Shown here: positions 35,720 through 45,382 of the stretch, piece after piece
How the letters are laid out: each line of letters opens with the position of its first letter
Numbering within the stretch: the first letter of the stretch is position 1
Source of the DNA: Marisediminitalea lipolytica
Lineage (GTDB): Bacteria; Pseudomonadota; Gammaproteobacteria; Enterobacterales; Alteromonadaceae
DNA: 64,000 nt
Reading direction: 5' to 3'
Assembly: GCF_001758465.1 (NCBI RefSeq)
Contig: NZ_MJIC01000015.1
Coordinates: 310,001-374,000 of the forward strand
The notes under the pieces: generated by a model
What the model was told of the DNA's origin: nothing
Seen by the model: the letters and a program-made list of their open reading frames with translations, nothing else
Databases searched by the model: none
Position numbers and translations under genes: made by a program

Positions 35720-38272
35720 ATGAATAGTTTATCCAGCAAACTTGTTGCGGTGAGTACCCAAAAACCATTGTGGGTGTATGCCGTATTATTGATTCTGACT
35801 TTGGGTGTGGGTAGCCAGATCCCACGGATTACCATTGATACAGACCCTGAGAACATGTTGGATGCAGAGCATCCGGCACGGGTTTTTCACAATGCCACCA
35901 AAGCTAATTTTGGCATGTACGATGCCATTGTGGTGGGTATGGTGAATGACCATAATTCACAAGGTGTTTACAATCAGTCATCTTTGACTGACATTTTTGA
36001 CCTGACTCAGTCAATTTTGGCAATTGACGGGGTGGTCGATGCCGATTTAATGTCGATTTCCACGGTAGATAATATTTCTCAGGCCGGTCCGGGCACTATT
36101 CGATTTGAATGGATGATGCCAAATCCACCGGTTTCTGATGCGGCGGCTGAACAAATTCAAACCAATATAGAACGCCTGCCGTTATTGTATGACACGCTGG
36201 TATCGCAAAACGGCAAGGCGGCCGCCATCTACGTCCCGATTCTGGATAAAAACGAAAGCTATCGTATTGCCGAAGAGATCCGCGCCACTATCAATCAGTT
36301 TGAAGGTACCGAGCAGTGGTATATCACCGGTTTGCCGGTAGCAGAGGATCAGTTTGGTTTTGAGATGTTTGTGCAAATGGGGATTTCCGCGCCCTTAGCC
36401 GGCCTGACAATCTTTATTCTGCTGTTCATCTTCTTCCGTAATATTCCGCTGATTATTGCGCCCATGGTTGTGGCGATGGCCACGGTTATTGTGACTATGG
36501 GCCTGCTGATAGGCTTTGGTTTTACCGTGCACATCATGTCTTCAATGATTGCTATTTTCCTGATGCCCATAGCGGTAGTGGACTCGGTGCATATCCTGTC
36601 GGAGTTTTCCGACCGCTATAAACCCGGGGAAGACTTAAAGGCAGTGGTCAAAGAAGTAGTGGGTCACCTGTTTACGCCAATGTTGTATACCTCAATTACC
36701 TCGTCTGTGGGCTTCTTTTCACTGATGCTAACGCCTATTCCACCAGTACAAATCTTTGGTGCTTTTGTGGGCTTCGGCATTCTGTTTGCGTTTTTGGTGA
36801 CTATTGTGTTTATTCCGGCATATCTGTCGCGCATGAGCGATAAAGCGCTGAACAATCTGCAGGAAGCCTTACATCAGGACGAAAACGGAGACGGTTCGCG
36901 CATTGCCCGGATAGCACGTGGATTAGGTAAAATTGCAACTGGTTACAAAGGCACGTTGCTGGTGGCCTTTGGCGTGATTTTTGCCATTTCTGCCTGGGGT
37001 GTTACTCAAATTAAGATTAATGATAACCCGGTTCGCTGGTTTAAATCTGATCATGAGATTCGGGTCGCCGACCGCGTTCTGAATGAAAACTTTGCTGGTA
37101 CTTATAATGCCTACCTGGTGTTAACCGATCGCACTGAACAAGCTACCGCCGAGTCTATGTTGTCCTCTGGTGATATGCCTGAGTCGCTGGCGCAATGGCG
37201 CGATGAAACCCTTGCTGCGGTGAAAGATGGCGCACAGGCTGAGGCATTACAGAATCTGATTTTTGCCATAGACGATAAGCTTTTTGATGACGTAACCAGT
37301 GCCGAAACGGATTATCTGGATGGCGTGATGGCTAAGGTAGAAGCGGCCAATAGCCAGGGTAAAACCTTCCAGGATCCGGCAGTACTGACTTACATTGAAG
37401 GGTTACAGCAGGCGCTGCAAGACTCTGGTCTGGTGGGTAAATCCAACGCCCTGCCGGATGTCGTGAAAGTAGTGAATCGTGAACTGCGCTCTGGCGAACA
37501 GGCGGATTATCAGCTGCCTGACTCCAGTAGCGCCGTAGCGCAGACATTGTTGCAGTACCAGTCTTCTCACCGTCCTAATGATTTATGGCATTTTGTTACC
37601 CCGGATTACCGTGCTGCGCTGGTATGGTTACAGTTAACCAGTGGCGACAACCAGGACATGACCGCCGTAGTGCAACTGGTAGCAGACTATATCGAGACAC
37701 ACCCGTTACCAGCTGGTATCGAGGCTGACTGGGCCGGTAAAGCCTACTTAAACGTGGTGTGGCAGGAAAACATGGTGGCCGGCATGCTCGATAGTCTGAT
37801 GGGTGCCTTTGTTATTGTGTTTGTGATGATGATTGTGCTGTTCCGCTCACTGGTTTACGGCATTCTGGCGATGCTGCCACTCACCATCACCATTACCTTT
37901 ATTTATGGCCTGATTGGTATCGTCGGCAAAGACTACGATATGCCGATTGCCGTTCTTTCTGCGTTAACCCTTGGGCTGTCGGTGGATTTTGCCATCCACT
38001 TTCTGGAGCGCGCCCGTGCTACCTACAAGCAGACAGGTAGCGTTCAGCAAACAATGGCTATTATGTTTGAAGAACCGGCAACGGCTATTTCCCGCAATGC
38101 TCTGGTTATTGCGCTAGGCTTTACGCCGCTGCTGTTTGCACCACTCGTACCGTACATCACTGTTGGTGTATTTCTTGCGAGTATTATGGCTATCTCCGCA
38201 CTGGTAACGCTTCTGTTGTTACCGGCGGTAATGAGCCTGGGCCGTAAAATTGTATTTAAGTCGGCGAATTAA
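35720..38272 (+). CDS. RND/MMPL-superfamily transporter
   Basis: About 850 residues. The GTG at 35714 opens the frame and an ATG follows two codons later at 35720; either can be the start. Two blocks of membrane helices follow the first helix (about residues 15-40), one near residues 210-370 and one near 690-845, each after a large periplasmic domain. The pattern SSMIAIFLMPIAVVDSVHILSEF and ALTLGLSVDFAIHFLERAR is the hallmark of MMPL/HpnN/sterol-sensing RND proteins rather than HAE drug pumps. It should move lipid-like molecules through the inner membrane. First gene of a four-gene operon. Confidence 0.88.
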   Translation: MNSLSSKLVAVSTQKPLWVYAVLLILTLGVGSQIPRITIDTDPENMLDAEHPARVFHNATKANFGMYDAIVVGMVNDHNSQGVYNQSSLTDIFDLTQSILAIDGVVDADLMSISTVDNISQAGPGTIRFEWMMPNPPVSDAAAEQIQTNIERLPLLYDTLVSQNGKAAAIYVPILDKNESYRIAEEIRATINQFEGTEQWYITGLPVAEDQFGFEMFVQMGISAPLAGLTIFILLFIFFRNIPLIIAPMVVAMATVIVTMGLLIGFGFTVHIMSSMIAIFLMPIAVVDSVHILSEFSDRYKPGEDLKAVVKEVVGHLFTPMLYTSITSSVGFFSLMLTPIPPVQIFGAFVGFGILFAFLVTIVFIPAYLSRMSDKALNNLQEALHQDENGDGSRIARIARGLGKIATGYKGTLLVAFGVIFAISAWGVTQIKINDNPVRWFKSDHEIRVADRVLNENFAGTYNAYLVLTDRTEQATAESMLSSGDMPESLAQWRDETLAAVKDGAQAEALQNLIFAIDDKLFDDVTSAETDYLDGVMAKVEAANSQGKTFQDPAVLTYIEGLQQALQDSGLVGKSNALPDVVKVVNRELRSGEQADYQLPDSSSAVAQTLLQYQSSHRPNDLWHFVTPDYRAALVWLQLTSGDNQDMTAVVQLVADYIETHPLPAGIEADWAGKAYLNVVWQENMVAGMLDSLMGAFVIVFVMMIVLFRSLVYGILAMLPLTITITFIYGLIGIVGKDYDMPIAVLSALTLGLSVDFAIHFLERARATYKQTGSVQQTMAIMFEEPATAISRNALVIALGFTPLLFAPLVPYITVGVFLASIMAISALVTLLLLPAVMSLGRKIVFKSAN

Positions 38273-38281
38273 GGAGTAGTG

Positions 38282-39097
38282 ATGAAATTAATTCAATTTG
38301 CTAAAACCACCCTTGCAGCGACAATTATGGCAGCCACCAGTCTGACAATTATGTCATCCGCGATGGCGGAGGTGGATGTGAATCAACTGATTAAGCAAGC
38401 GGAAAAAGCCGCTTATTACGCGGGCGAAGATGGCCGTTCTGATGCGCGCATGATGATTGTGGACAGTCAGGGCCGTAAACAATTACGCCAGTTCACCATT
38501 TTGCGTAAAGACGTGGAAGATAACGGCGACCAGAAAATGATGGTGTTCTTTTCCCGCCCTACGGATGTGAAAGACACAGTATTCCGCGTAGAAAAACACG
38601 CCGATACCAATGTGGATGACGACCGTTGGTTGTATCTGCCTGCGCTGGATTTGGTAAAACGTATCTCCGCAGGTGATAAACGTACGTCTTTTGTGGGTTC
38701 GCACTTCTTCTATGAAGACGTGTCCGGCCGGGCGGTGTCGCAGGATGATTTCTCACTGGTAGAAGAAAACGCCGAACGTTACGTGCTTAAAGCCGTGCCC
38801 AAAGACCCCGGCTCCGTCGAGTTTGCTTATTACGTGGTGGAAATTGATAAAGCGACCTCACTGCCGGTGCTGATCAATTTCTATAAAAGCGACGATACTA
38901 ACTATCGTCGGGTAGAGTCTGTGGAAGTCAGTGACGTACAGGGTTTCCCAACTGTATTGCGCTCAAAGGTGTCTGATCTGACTAACGGTGGTTACACCCT
39001 GATGGAATTCCGCGGTTCTGAATATAACATCGGCTTGCCGGATGACGTCTTTACTGAACGCAGCCTGCGTAGCCCGCCGGTTAAGTGGATCAAATAA
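38282..39097 (+). CDS. LolA-like outer-membrane lipoprotein-sorting protein
   Basis: 271 residues from the ATG at 38282, with AGGAG 5 bases upstream; a GTG at 38279 is too close to it. A Sec signal peptide ends near AMAEVDV (residue 29). The mature protein has the LolA-like beta pattern (PF17131), with RMMIVDSQGRKQLRQF, DDRWLYLPALDLVKRI and FVGSHFFYEDVSGR motifs. It should carry a lipid or lipid-like ligand through the periplasm. It follows the RND gene with 9 bases between. Confidence 0.85.
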   Translation: MKLIQFAKTTLAATIMAATSLTIMSSAMAEVDVNQLIKQAEKAAYYAGEDGRSDARMMIVDSQGRKQLRQFTILRKDVEDNGDQKMMVFFSRPTDVKDTVFRVEKHADTNVDDDRWLYLPALDLVKRISAGDKRTSFVGSHFFYEDVSGRAVSQDDFSLVEENAERYVLKAVPKDPGSVEFAYYVVEIDKATSLPVLINFYKSDDTNYRRVESVEVSDVQGFPTVLRSKVSDLTNGGYTLMEFRGSEYNIGLPDDVFTERSLRSPPVKWIK

Positions 39098-40425
39098 TGC
39101 GCCGCTCATTGCTTAAAATTGCGCTGGTTACGGCGCTGGCCGCAGCAAGCATTCCTGCCTCAGTACTGGCGCAGGAAGCCCAGACAACCGGTGATGAATG
39201 GGATGCCTGGGATGACTTTGAAGAGGTCGAAGAAGTCTCGCCATTTACCTGGGCCGGCTTTGGTGAAATCGCCTTAGGGCAGCGTTTGCAGGATGATCCG
39301 GCGCTGGCGGCTGATAAAACCCTGCGCGATTTGCGTGTGCAGTTGCAGGCCGATTACACCCTGGAAGCCTCTACCCTGGCATTTCGCGGTGATCTCTATT
39401 ACGACGGCGTACTCGATAGCGTAAAAGTGCAAATCCGCGAGGCCGCCTGGCAAGGCAACCTGGCCTTTCTTGGCGAGTGGGGCAGTAAGTTTGATGCCAA
39501 AATTGGCCAGCAGGTACTGACCTGGGGCACCGGCGACTATGTGTTTCTTAACGATATGTTCCCGAAAGATTACCAGTCGTTTTTTGCTGGTCGCGATGAT
39601 GAGTATTTAAAAGCGCCAAGTTTGTCAGCCAAGCTGTCCGGTTACTTTGACTGGGCCAATGTGGATATCGTCGTCACGCCGCAGTTTGAGCCGGATAACG
39701 GCATTAACGGCGAGTATTTCTCGTTTTTTAACCCGCAATTCGGCATGAACGTGGCCCCGGAGTTTGACGTACTGGATAAAAACGAGCCGGACAATGCGGA
39801 ATGGGCGCTACGGGTCTACAAAACGGTCGGGCAGACCGAATTCGCGTTTTATGGCTATCGTGGTTACAACAAGACGCCCATGGCTGCAGATGAGCAGGGC
39901 CTGCCGCGCTACAGCCGGTTAAATGTGTGGGGGGCCAGTGCGGTAAAACCATTCGGACCGGGTTTGGCAAAAGCGGAATACGCTTACCATGATGCGATTG
40001 AAGACAGTGATGGTACTAATCCTCTGGTGCCTAACAGTCAGCATCGATTCCTGGTTGGTTACGAGCAGGAATTGATTGCCAACCTGACCGGTAGCGTGCA
40101 GTGGTATGCCGAGCAGATGGTGGATCATGATGCCATGATGGCGAATTCTTACTGGCCGCAATACGAGCAGGAAGAATCACGTCATGTGGTTACAACCCAG
40201 CTAATGTACCGGGCGCTGCGTCAAACGCTAACGCTCAACTGGTTTAACTTTTATTCGCCTACCGACGATGATGGTTACATGAAATTCCGTGCAACGTACT
40301 CACCGGTGGACGACTGGCAGGTGAATGGCGGTTTTAACCTGTTCTATGGCGATGAACCCCATACTTTTTACTCACAATTTCAGGACGCCAGCAATGTGTA
40401 TGCGTCTTTTAGATACTTTTATTAG
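39097..40425 (+). CDS. Outer-membrane beta-barrel protein
   Basis: 442 residues from the ATG at 39097, whose first base is the last of the previous stop (TAATG); the 39085 frame start lies inside the upstream gene. A signal peptide ends at SVLAQ (about residue 26), followed by an acidic Asp/Glu/Trp stretch and then alternating strands to the C-terminal FRYFY, the aromatic end typical of BamA-assembled barrels. It resembles DUF1302-type proteins, which in other genomes also sit beside MMPL and LolA-like genes. It should be the outer-membrane part of the same system. Confidence 0.8.
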   Translation: MRRSLLKIALVTALAAASIPASVLAQEAQTTGDEWDAWDDFEEVEEVSPFTWAGFGEIALGQRLQDDPALAADKTLRDLRVQLQADYTLEASTLAFRGDLYYDGVLDSVKVQIREAAWQGNLAFLGEWGSKFDAKIGQQVLTWGTGDYVFLNDMFPKDYQSFFAGRDDEYLKAPSLSAKLSGYFDWANVDIVVTPQFEPDNGINGEYFSFFNPQFGMNVAPEFDVLDKNEPDNAEWALRVYKTVGQTEFAFYGYRGYNKTPMAADEQGLPRYSRLNVWGASAVKPFGPGLAKAEYAYHDAIEDSDGTNPLVPNSQHRFLVGYEQELIANLTGSVQWYAEQMVDHDAMMANSYWPQYEQEESRHVVTTQLMYRALRQTLTLNWFNFYSPTDDDGYMKFRATYSPVDDWQVNGGFNLFYGDEPHTFYSQFQDASNVYASFRYFY

Positions 40426-40434
40426 GAGCTGATT

Positions 40435-40650
40435 ATGTCTGCAGAACGAGCGTTAACCGCGTTTGCCGGATTTATGGTGTTACTGTCTGTGGCACTCACC
40501 TGGTTTGTTCACGAAAACTTTTTATGGTTTACCGTGTTTATTGGCGCCAACCTGTTCCAGCAAAGCTTTACCGGCTTTTGCCCGGCCACCATTGTGCTTC
40601 GCAAGGTATTTGGCTTTAAAACCGAAAAAGAGCTGGCGTTAAATCAGTAA
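40435..40650 (+). CDS. DUF2892-type small membrane protein (YgaP-like)
   Basis: 71 residues with two membrane helices (about residues 5-25 and 28-48) and the pattern SAERALTAFAGFMVLLSV, GANLFQQSFTGFCPATIVLRKVFG. This fits the inner-membrane part of YgaP (DUF2892), which in E. coli is fused to rhodanese; here it stands without it. The FCP cysteine is conserved in such proteins. It is 9 bases downstream of the barrel gene and ends the operon, with a strong terminator 87 bases later. Confidence 0.85.
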   Translation: MSAERALTAFAGFMVLLSVALTWFVHENFLWFTVFIGANLFQQSFTGFCPATIVLRKVFGFKTEKELALNQ

Positions 40651-40736
40651 CATTATGATTTATTAAGAGTAAGTTGTGTAAGTAAATGCTTACTTTATAA
40701 CCATATCTCATTGCAGGATGTTTCCATCCAATCTTT

Positions 40737-40763
40737 GCCCCGGTAGTTTCGGGGCTTTTTTTT
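40737..40763 (+). terminator. Intrinsic terminator of the RND/LolA-like operon
   Basis: A 6-bp stem GCCCCG/CGGGGC with a 7-base loop and eight T residues, between the DUF2892 gene and the esterase gene. Confidence 0.88.
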
Positions 40764-40804
40764 AGCTAGTATGGGCTATCGCTTTCTCCACCAATCGCCG
40801 CCCT

Positions 40805-41767
40805 ATGGATAGCAAAGACCCGCTGGTTGCCCCTGAACTTCTCCCTTCACTAAATGCGTTAATGCAACTTACCGAGCAGTCGCCCCCACTCAATGGCGCT
40901 AACCTGGGCTTTTACCGTAAACGGGCCAAGTTTGGCGGTGCAAAGCCTCTGCCTGATGTGTTTTATGAGATTGCTGATGTTGCCGCGGGAGACGGCTACC
41001 GGGGATTCAGGTTGTGGTTGATTAATCACAATACCGGCGACTCAGCCAAACCGGTCATACTGCATTTTCATGGCGGTGGCCTGGTAATGGGTAATTGCCA
41101 GAATTCATTGCCGCGCATGCAGGCGCTGGCGAAATCGCTGAATGCAGTGGTAGTGTCGGTTGAGTATGGGCTTGCCCCGGAAGTCCTGGCAGAAGAAGCC
41201 CAGTTACAGCATCTTGCTGCGCTTAAATGGGTGATTAGTCAGGCTGGTCAATTAGGGCTGGATGCGGCAAAAATAGTCCTGCTGGGCGTCAGTGCTGGTG
41301 GTTGTCACGCAACAAACCTGGCGTTGCGCTGTGCGCAGACAAGCGATGTTGAACTGGCAGGCCTCGCGCTGCTTTACCCGATGCTGGATGATCGGACCGG
41401 CAGTACCGTGATACCGCCGGAGCATCAAGGCCGCTATTTGTGGACAGCAGAGCAAAACCGTTACGGCTGGCAAACCTTTTTAGGCAAAGCGCCAGGCAGC
41501 GCTAAAATTCCCGCCCATCACGTACCCGCCAGAGCGGAATCTGTTACCGGCCTGCCGCCAACTTATATCGGGGTGGGAGAGCTGGATTTGTTTTTCAATG
41601 AAAACCACGCGTTTGCTGAACGACTCAGGCAATGCGGCATCAGCGTGGAAATAAATGAAGTACCCGGCGCATTTCATGCTTTTGAATCAGTGGCGCCGGA
41701 CACCGCAATGGCAAAGCAGTTTAATGCCGTTCTGATGGCGGCTATCGGGCGTTTTTTACCGGATTAG
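40805..41767 (+). CDS. Alpha/beta hydrolase, hormone-sensitive-lipase type
   Basis: 320 residues, cytoplasmic. The oxyanion-hole motif HFHGGGLVMGN (near residue 84) and nucleophile GVSAGG (near residue 160) define the HSL-like esterase family; the acid is in the GELDLFFNEN region and the His in PGAFHAFE near residue 299. It should hydrolyse short esters. Its 3' end overlaps the convergent acyltransferase gene by 26 bases, which is long for a convergent pair. Confidence 0.9.
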   Translation: MDSKDPLVAPELLPSLNALMQLTEQSPPLNGANLGFYRKRAKFGGAKPLPDVFYEIADVAAGDGYRGFRLWLINHNTGDSAKPVILHFHGGGLVMGNCQNSLPRMQALAKSLNAVVVSVEYGLAPEVLAEEAQLQHLAALKWVISQAGQLGLDAAKIVLLGVSAGGCHATNLALRCAQTSDVELAGLALLYPMLDDRTGSTVIPPEHQGRYLWTAEQNRYGWQTFLGKAPGSAKIPAHHVPARAESVTGLPPTYIGVGELDLFFNENHAFAERLRQCGISVEINEVPGAFHAFESVAPDTAMAKQFNAVLMAAIGRFLPD

Positions 41768-42848
41768 CGTAATTTGCTATCAGGTAGGGATGCGCTGATT
41801 CGGGCAACTCTGCCAGTTTGGCGGCAAAACGGTCGCGGCAAGCCTGAGTAATGTCGGCACAATCCTCTTTAGCGGCCAGGTAATTAACCGGGTAAAGCTG
41901 ATAATTAGCGTAAATCTGCTCGTCGATATGGGCAGCCAGCGCTTCCGGGGTCGCAAAGTCGGCGGTGATCACCTCACCAAAACCAACGGTAATCCGGCAT
42001 TTATTGCCAATGATGCCCTGAATAATACTGTCGATATCCTCAAATTCGCTTTTGTTATAACTGCCGAGCTCCTGGCGTTGATAAAGCTCATTGGCTTTTG
42101 CCAGGTCGCAGGGATCATTTTCGTAAGAGATGGCCACCGGCACGATATTCAGCGACTTCATGTACTCAGAAAATTCCAGCTTTTGCTGTTTACCCGCCAT
42201 GTAAAACATTTTCAGAATGGCCGGATCGGTCTTGTCCATTCCGTCTTTAGCGCGGCCCTCACGCTGAGCAATCCAGATAGACTGATTGCTTGTCAGGCTA
42301 TCCTTAATAAAGTTTGAAAGCTGCGTGAGTGCTTTGAGTAATTGCCTTGGGGCTTTGGCTGAACGGTTAACCACAAAGCCTTTATTCAGCTTCAACAGCT
42401 CGGTTGCGCTGGGCTTTTTAAGCAGGTTGTCGCCAAAGGCGATCAACGCTGTTTCATGGCCGGCCCGGTGCAGGGCAAAGTTAACCAGCGCCGGATCCAT
42501 GGCGATATCGCGGTGATTGGAAATAAAAATATAAGCCCTGGACGGGTCGAGTTTGTCGAGACCGGTGACAGTGATACCCTGACTGGTGCGTTGCAGCAAG
42601 GATTCCATAAACACGCCGACTTCGTTTTGTATCTGCGCTACGGTTTTAAATTTACGCCATTTAAAACGCAAAAATATCTTAACCAGCGGACTTAACAGTG
42701 AGGACAGCCACCGCGGGCTGTGTTCAAAACGATGATTAACGATAGCATCGATAAACTCCTGATCGTTGATCAGCCGCTCGATAGACGCAGGTACTTCGGC
42801 GTCGTTGTAGGGGCGAATATCGTGATACGGATCGGAGTCTACGGTCAT
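41742..42848 (-). CDS. PlsC-like acyltransferase
   Basis: 368 residues. The acyltransferase motif is SNHRDIAMDPALVN (near residue 110), in place of the usual NHxSxxD: the Asp lies at His+6 instead of His+5, with an extra acid at His+2. The substrate motif IAQREGRAKDG (near residue 192) corresponds to block III (FPEGTRS). It should acylate glycerol-3-phosphate or a related acceptor at the inner membrane. The NHRDI form is known to me from a glycerol-acyltransferase subgroup. No operon partners. Confidence 0.82.
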   Translation of the reverse strand: MTVDSDPYHDIRPYNDAEVPASIERLINDQEFIDAIVNHRFEHSPRWLSSLLSPLVKIFLRFKWRKFKTVAQIQNEVGVFMESLLQRTSQGITVTGLDKLDPSRAYIFISNHRDIAMDPALVNFALHRAGHETALIAFGDNLLKKPSATELLKLNKGFVVNRSAKAPRQLLKALTQLSNFIKDSLTSNQSIWIAQREGRAKDGMDKTDPAILKMFYMAGKQQKLEFSEYMKSLNIVPVAISYENDPCDLAKANELYQRQELGSYNKSEFEDIDSIIQGIIGNKCRITVGFGEVITADFATPEALAAHIDEQIYANYQLYPVNYLAAKEDCADITQACRDRFAAKLAELPESAHPYLIANYANPVKNAR

Positions 42849-43014
42849 AATATGCTGCTATCGTGGTTAACAAAAAGCGCACATTGTACGCACATTCAGC
42901 GATTTGGGTAGTCCGGAAAGCATTATTGCAGACTAAAGTTAAAGACAGATGACCAGAATTTCGTTTGTGAAAGCAGAAGCGGGTGTAGCGATTAACCGTG
43001 GATCAGCAAGAATG

Positions 43015-43036
43015 CCCCGGCTCAGGCGAGCCGGGG
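43015..43036 (-). terminator. Hairpin after the oligopeptidase B gene
   Basis: A perfect 9-bp stem CCCCGGCTC/GAGCCGGGG with a 4-base loop, 8 bases past the stop of the S9 peptidase gene. The T tract on that strand is weak (CATTCTTGCTG). Confidence 0.65.
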
Positions 43037-43043
43037 TTGGGCT

Positions 43044-45215
43044 TTAAAGTTCTATCCCTGCCAGATGGAAGAAGAAAGCGTACTCTTTAGCACGTTGCTC
43101 GTAACGCTTAAAGCGGCCGGACGCACCGCCGTGGCCCGCTTCCATGTTGGTGATAAACAACAACAGGTTGTCATCGGTTTTATAGTCCCGGAGTTTGGCG
43201 ACCCATTTCATTGGTTCAAAATACTGCACCTGCGAATCGTGCAGACCGGTGGTAACAAACAGGTTTGGATAGGCTTGCTTTTTAACCTGATCATAAGGCG
43301 AATAAGACAGCATGTAGTCATATTCTTCTTTATTGGCCGGGTTACCCCACTCGGTGTATTCGCCGGTGGTTAAAGGAATGCTGGCATCACTCATGGTGGT
43401 TACCACATCCACAAAAGGAACGTGTGCGGCAATCGCGGTATACAGCTCAGGCGCCATATTTGCCACTGCGCCCATTAACAAACCGCCGGCGCTGCCGCCT
43501 TCGGCAAAGATGCGACTTGGATCGGCATAACCCTGCTCAATCAACCCTTTAGTGACATCAATATAGTCGGTGAAGGTATTCATCTTATTGCCCATTTTGC
43601 CATCTTCGTACCATTCGGTGCCGAGCATCTGACCGCCGCGAATGTGAGCGATAGCCATCACAAAGCCACGATCAATCAGGGACAACCGGGAAGAGACAAA
43701 GGAGGGATCAATGGTTGAACCGTATGAGCCATAGGCATACTGGAATAAAGGGTTTGAACCGTCTTTCTTAAACAGGGATTTGCGGTAAACCAGTGATACT
43801 GGCACTTTTTTACCATCCCGGGCTGTGATCATCACCCGCTCTGACTGATAGTTGCTGCTGTCAAAGTCGTCACCAACCTCGGTTTGCTTGAGCAACTGGC
43901 TTTGCATGGTGTCCAGGTCAATTTCAAAGGTACTCGCGGGTGTGGTCAGCGAGGCATAATAAATACGTACCGTATTGGTATCGTTTTGGGTATTACCAGT
44001 AAAGCCTGAGGTGTAAATTGGATCTTCGGTGGGAATAGTCTGAATTGAATCGTCAGTCAGAGATAAGGCTTCCAGGCGCAGGTAGCCATTTTCTTTGGCC
44101 TTAAAGACCAGATAATCCTTGAGAACCTCAAAGCTGCTGAGATAGATATCAGGGTTATGGGCAACCACTTCCTGCCACGCACTTCGGTCTTGTGTCTGCT
44201 CTGCACTGACCTTCATAATCCGATAGTTTTTAGCCTGCCAGTTGGTCAGGATAAAGTAATCATCGCCATGTTTTTTAATTGAATATTCATGGTCATCTTC
44301 GATGGCATAAAAGGGTGTGGGCACTGCTTCAGGGTCGTTAGCATCTATCAGCGTAACACCGGACTTATCGGTGTTACTGTGATAAATGTAAAGCACCTCG
44401 CCGTCTTTACTTTTGCTGAGTGAGGTATAAAAAGTCGGATCGGTTTGCTCGTATACCAGCTCGTCGTCGGCCTGATCGGTACCCAGTGTATGACGATACA
44501 CCTGCGAGCCCAGTAAGGTTTGGGTATCGCGTTTTATGTAATAGAGGGTTTTATTATCGTTTGCCCAGAACACCTGACCATTGGTGTTAACCAGGGTATC
44601 AGCCAGCATTTCGCCGGTCGCGATATTCTTAACATACAGCGTGTATAAGCGGCGGCTTACGGTATCCACTGTGTATGCCAGCAGCGTGTTATCCTGGCTG
44701 GCTGCAAAACTGGCGATACTAAAATAACTTTCACCTTCGGCCATTTTGTTGCCATCCAGCAATACTACTTCTTCGTCGCCGTTGCGTTCGGCTTTACGCA
44801 CATGAACAGGGTATTCCCCGTCGCCAACATAATGGGTGACATACCAATAGCCATTTTCATAAACTGGTACGGAGGAATCATCTTTCGGGATCCTGGCTAC
44901 CATTTCCTCATAAAGCGCTGTGGTTTGCTTTTCCAAGGGCGCCAGCACGGCGTCAGCATAGCTGTTTTCTTTTTCGAGATGGGTCAGCACTTCAGTATTG
45001 GTTCGGCTGTCATCGCGCATCCAGTAATAATCGTCCACGCGCACATCGCCATGGGCAGTGAGCTCGTAGGGGACCTTTTTGGCTACCGGTGGTGTAACGG
45101 AGGTAGATAGGTTCATGGGCGTCGCATTTTCAGATTGTGGTTCGGGGATTTTATTGTCGCTGCAAGCCGCAACCAGCAAAGTGGCCACTGGCAGGGGAAG
45201 AAGCAGTTTTTTCAT
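43044..45215 (-). CDS. Oligopeptidase B-like S9 serine peptidase, lipoprotein
   Basis: 723 residues. The signal peptide ends in a lipobox VAAC (near residue 18), so this is an envelope lipoprotein, unlike cytoplasmic E. coli PtrB. After a short linker, the seven-bladed propeller (about residues 80-450) and the catalytic S9 domain follow. The nucleophile is GGSAGG, the Asp is in TGLHDSQVQYFEPMKW and the His in EAGHGGASGRF: a complete triad. It cleaves short peptides after basic residues by family. Divergent from the TauE gene. Confidence 0.92.
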   Translation of the reverse strand: MKKLLLPLPVATLLVAACSDNKIPEPQSENATPMNLSTSVTPPVAKKVPYELTAHGDVRVDDYYWMRDDSRTNTEVLTHLEKENSYADAVLAPLEKQTTALYEEMVARIPKDDSSVPVYENGYWYVTHYVGDGEYPVHVRKAERNGDEEVVLLDGNKMAEGESYFSIASFAASQDNTLLAYTVDTVSRRLYTLYVKNIATGEMLADTLVNTNGQVFWANDNKTLYYIKRDTQTLLGSQVYRHTLGTDQADDELVYEQTDPTFYTSLSKSKDGEVLYIYHSNTDKSGVTLIDANDPEAVPTPFYAIEDDHEYSIKKHGDDYFILTNWQAKNYRIMKVSAEQTQDRSAWQEVVAHNPDIYLSSFEVLKDYLVFKAKENGYLRLEALSLTDDSIQTIPTEDPIYTSGFTGNTQNDTNTVRIYYASLTTPASTFEIDLDTMQSQLLKQTEVGDDFDSSNYQSERVMITARDGKKVPVSLVYRKSLFKKDGSNPLFQYAYGSYGSTIDPSFVSSRLSLIDRGFVMAIAHIRGGQMLGTEWYEDGKMGNKMNTFTDYIDVTKGLIEQGYADPSRIFAEGGSAGGLLMGAVANMAPELYTAIAAHVPFVDVVTTMSDASIPLTTGEYTEWGNPANKEEYDYMLSYSPYDQVKKQAYPNLFVTTGLHDSQVQYFEPMKWVAKLRDYKTDDNLLLFITNMEAGHGGASGRFKRYEQRAKEYAFFFHLAGIEL

Positions 45216-45285
45216 TGTAATGGATCTTTATTCTATCGTTATTGTTGTATAAGAGAGTCTTACGTTACCAGCAATCGGCATTTTT

Positions 45286-45300
45286 TGACACCTGGTGTCA
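45286..45300. promoter_or_regulatory. Palindrome upstream of the TauE/SafE gene
   Basis: TGACACC/GGTGTCA with one central base lies on a TTGACA -35-like box, about 85 bases before the chosen start of the TauE gene and 70 bases before the oligopeptidase gene. It may be an operator for either. A TGGCATA...TTGCA pair at 45311-45327 looks like a sigma-54 promoter, but its spacing is one base too long. Confidence 0.45.
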
Positions 45301-45382
45301 GCGCATATGCTGGCATATTTAGTTGCAAAGTATGTCCGGGCTAGTAAGAATTGTGACTTTCACTGTGCAAGGGATATTTTTG

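Noticed and set aside
45311..45327. Sigma-54-like promoter TGGCATA...TTGCA before the TauE gene
   Set aside because: The GG-to-GC distance is one base longer than the strict sigma-54 spacing, so it is probably chance.
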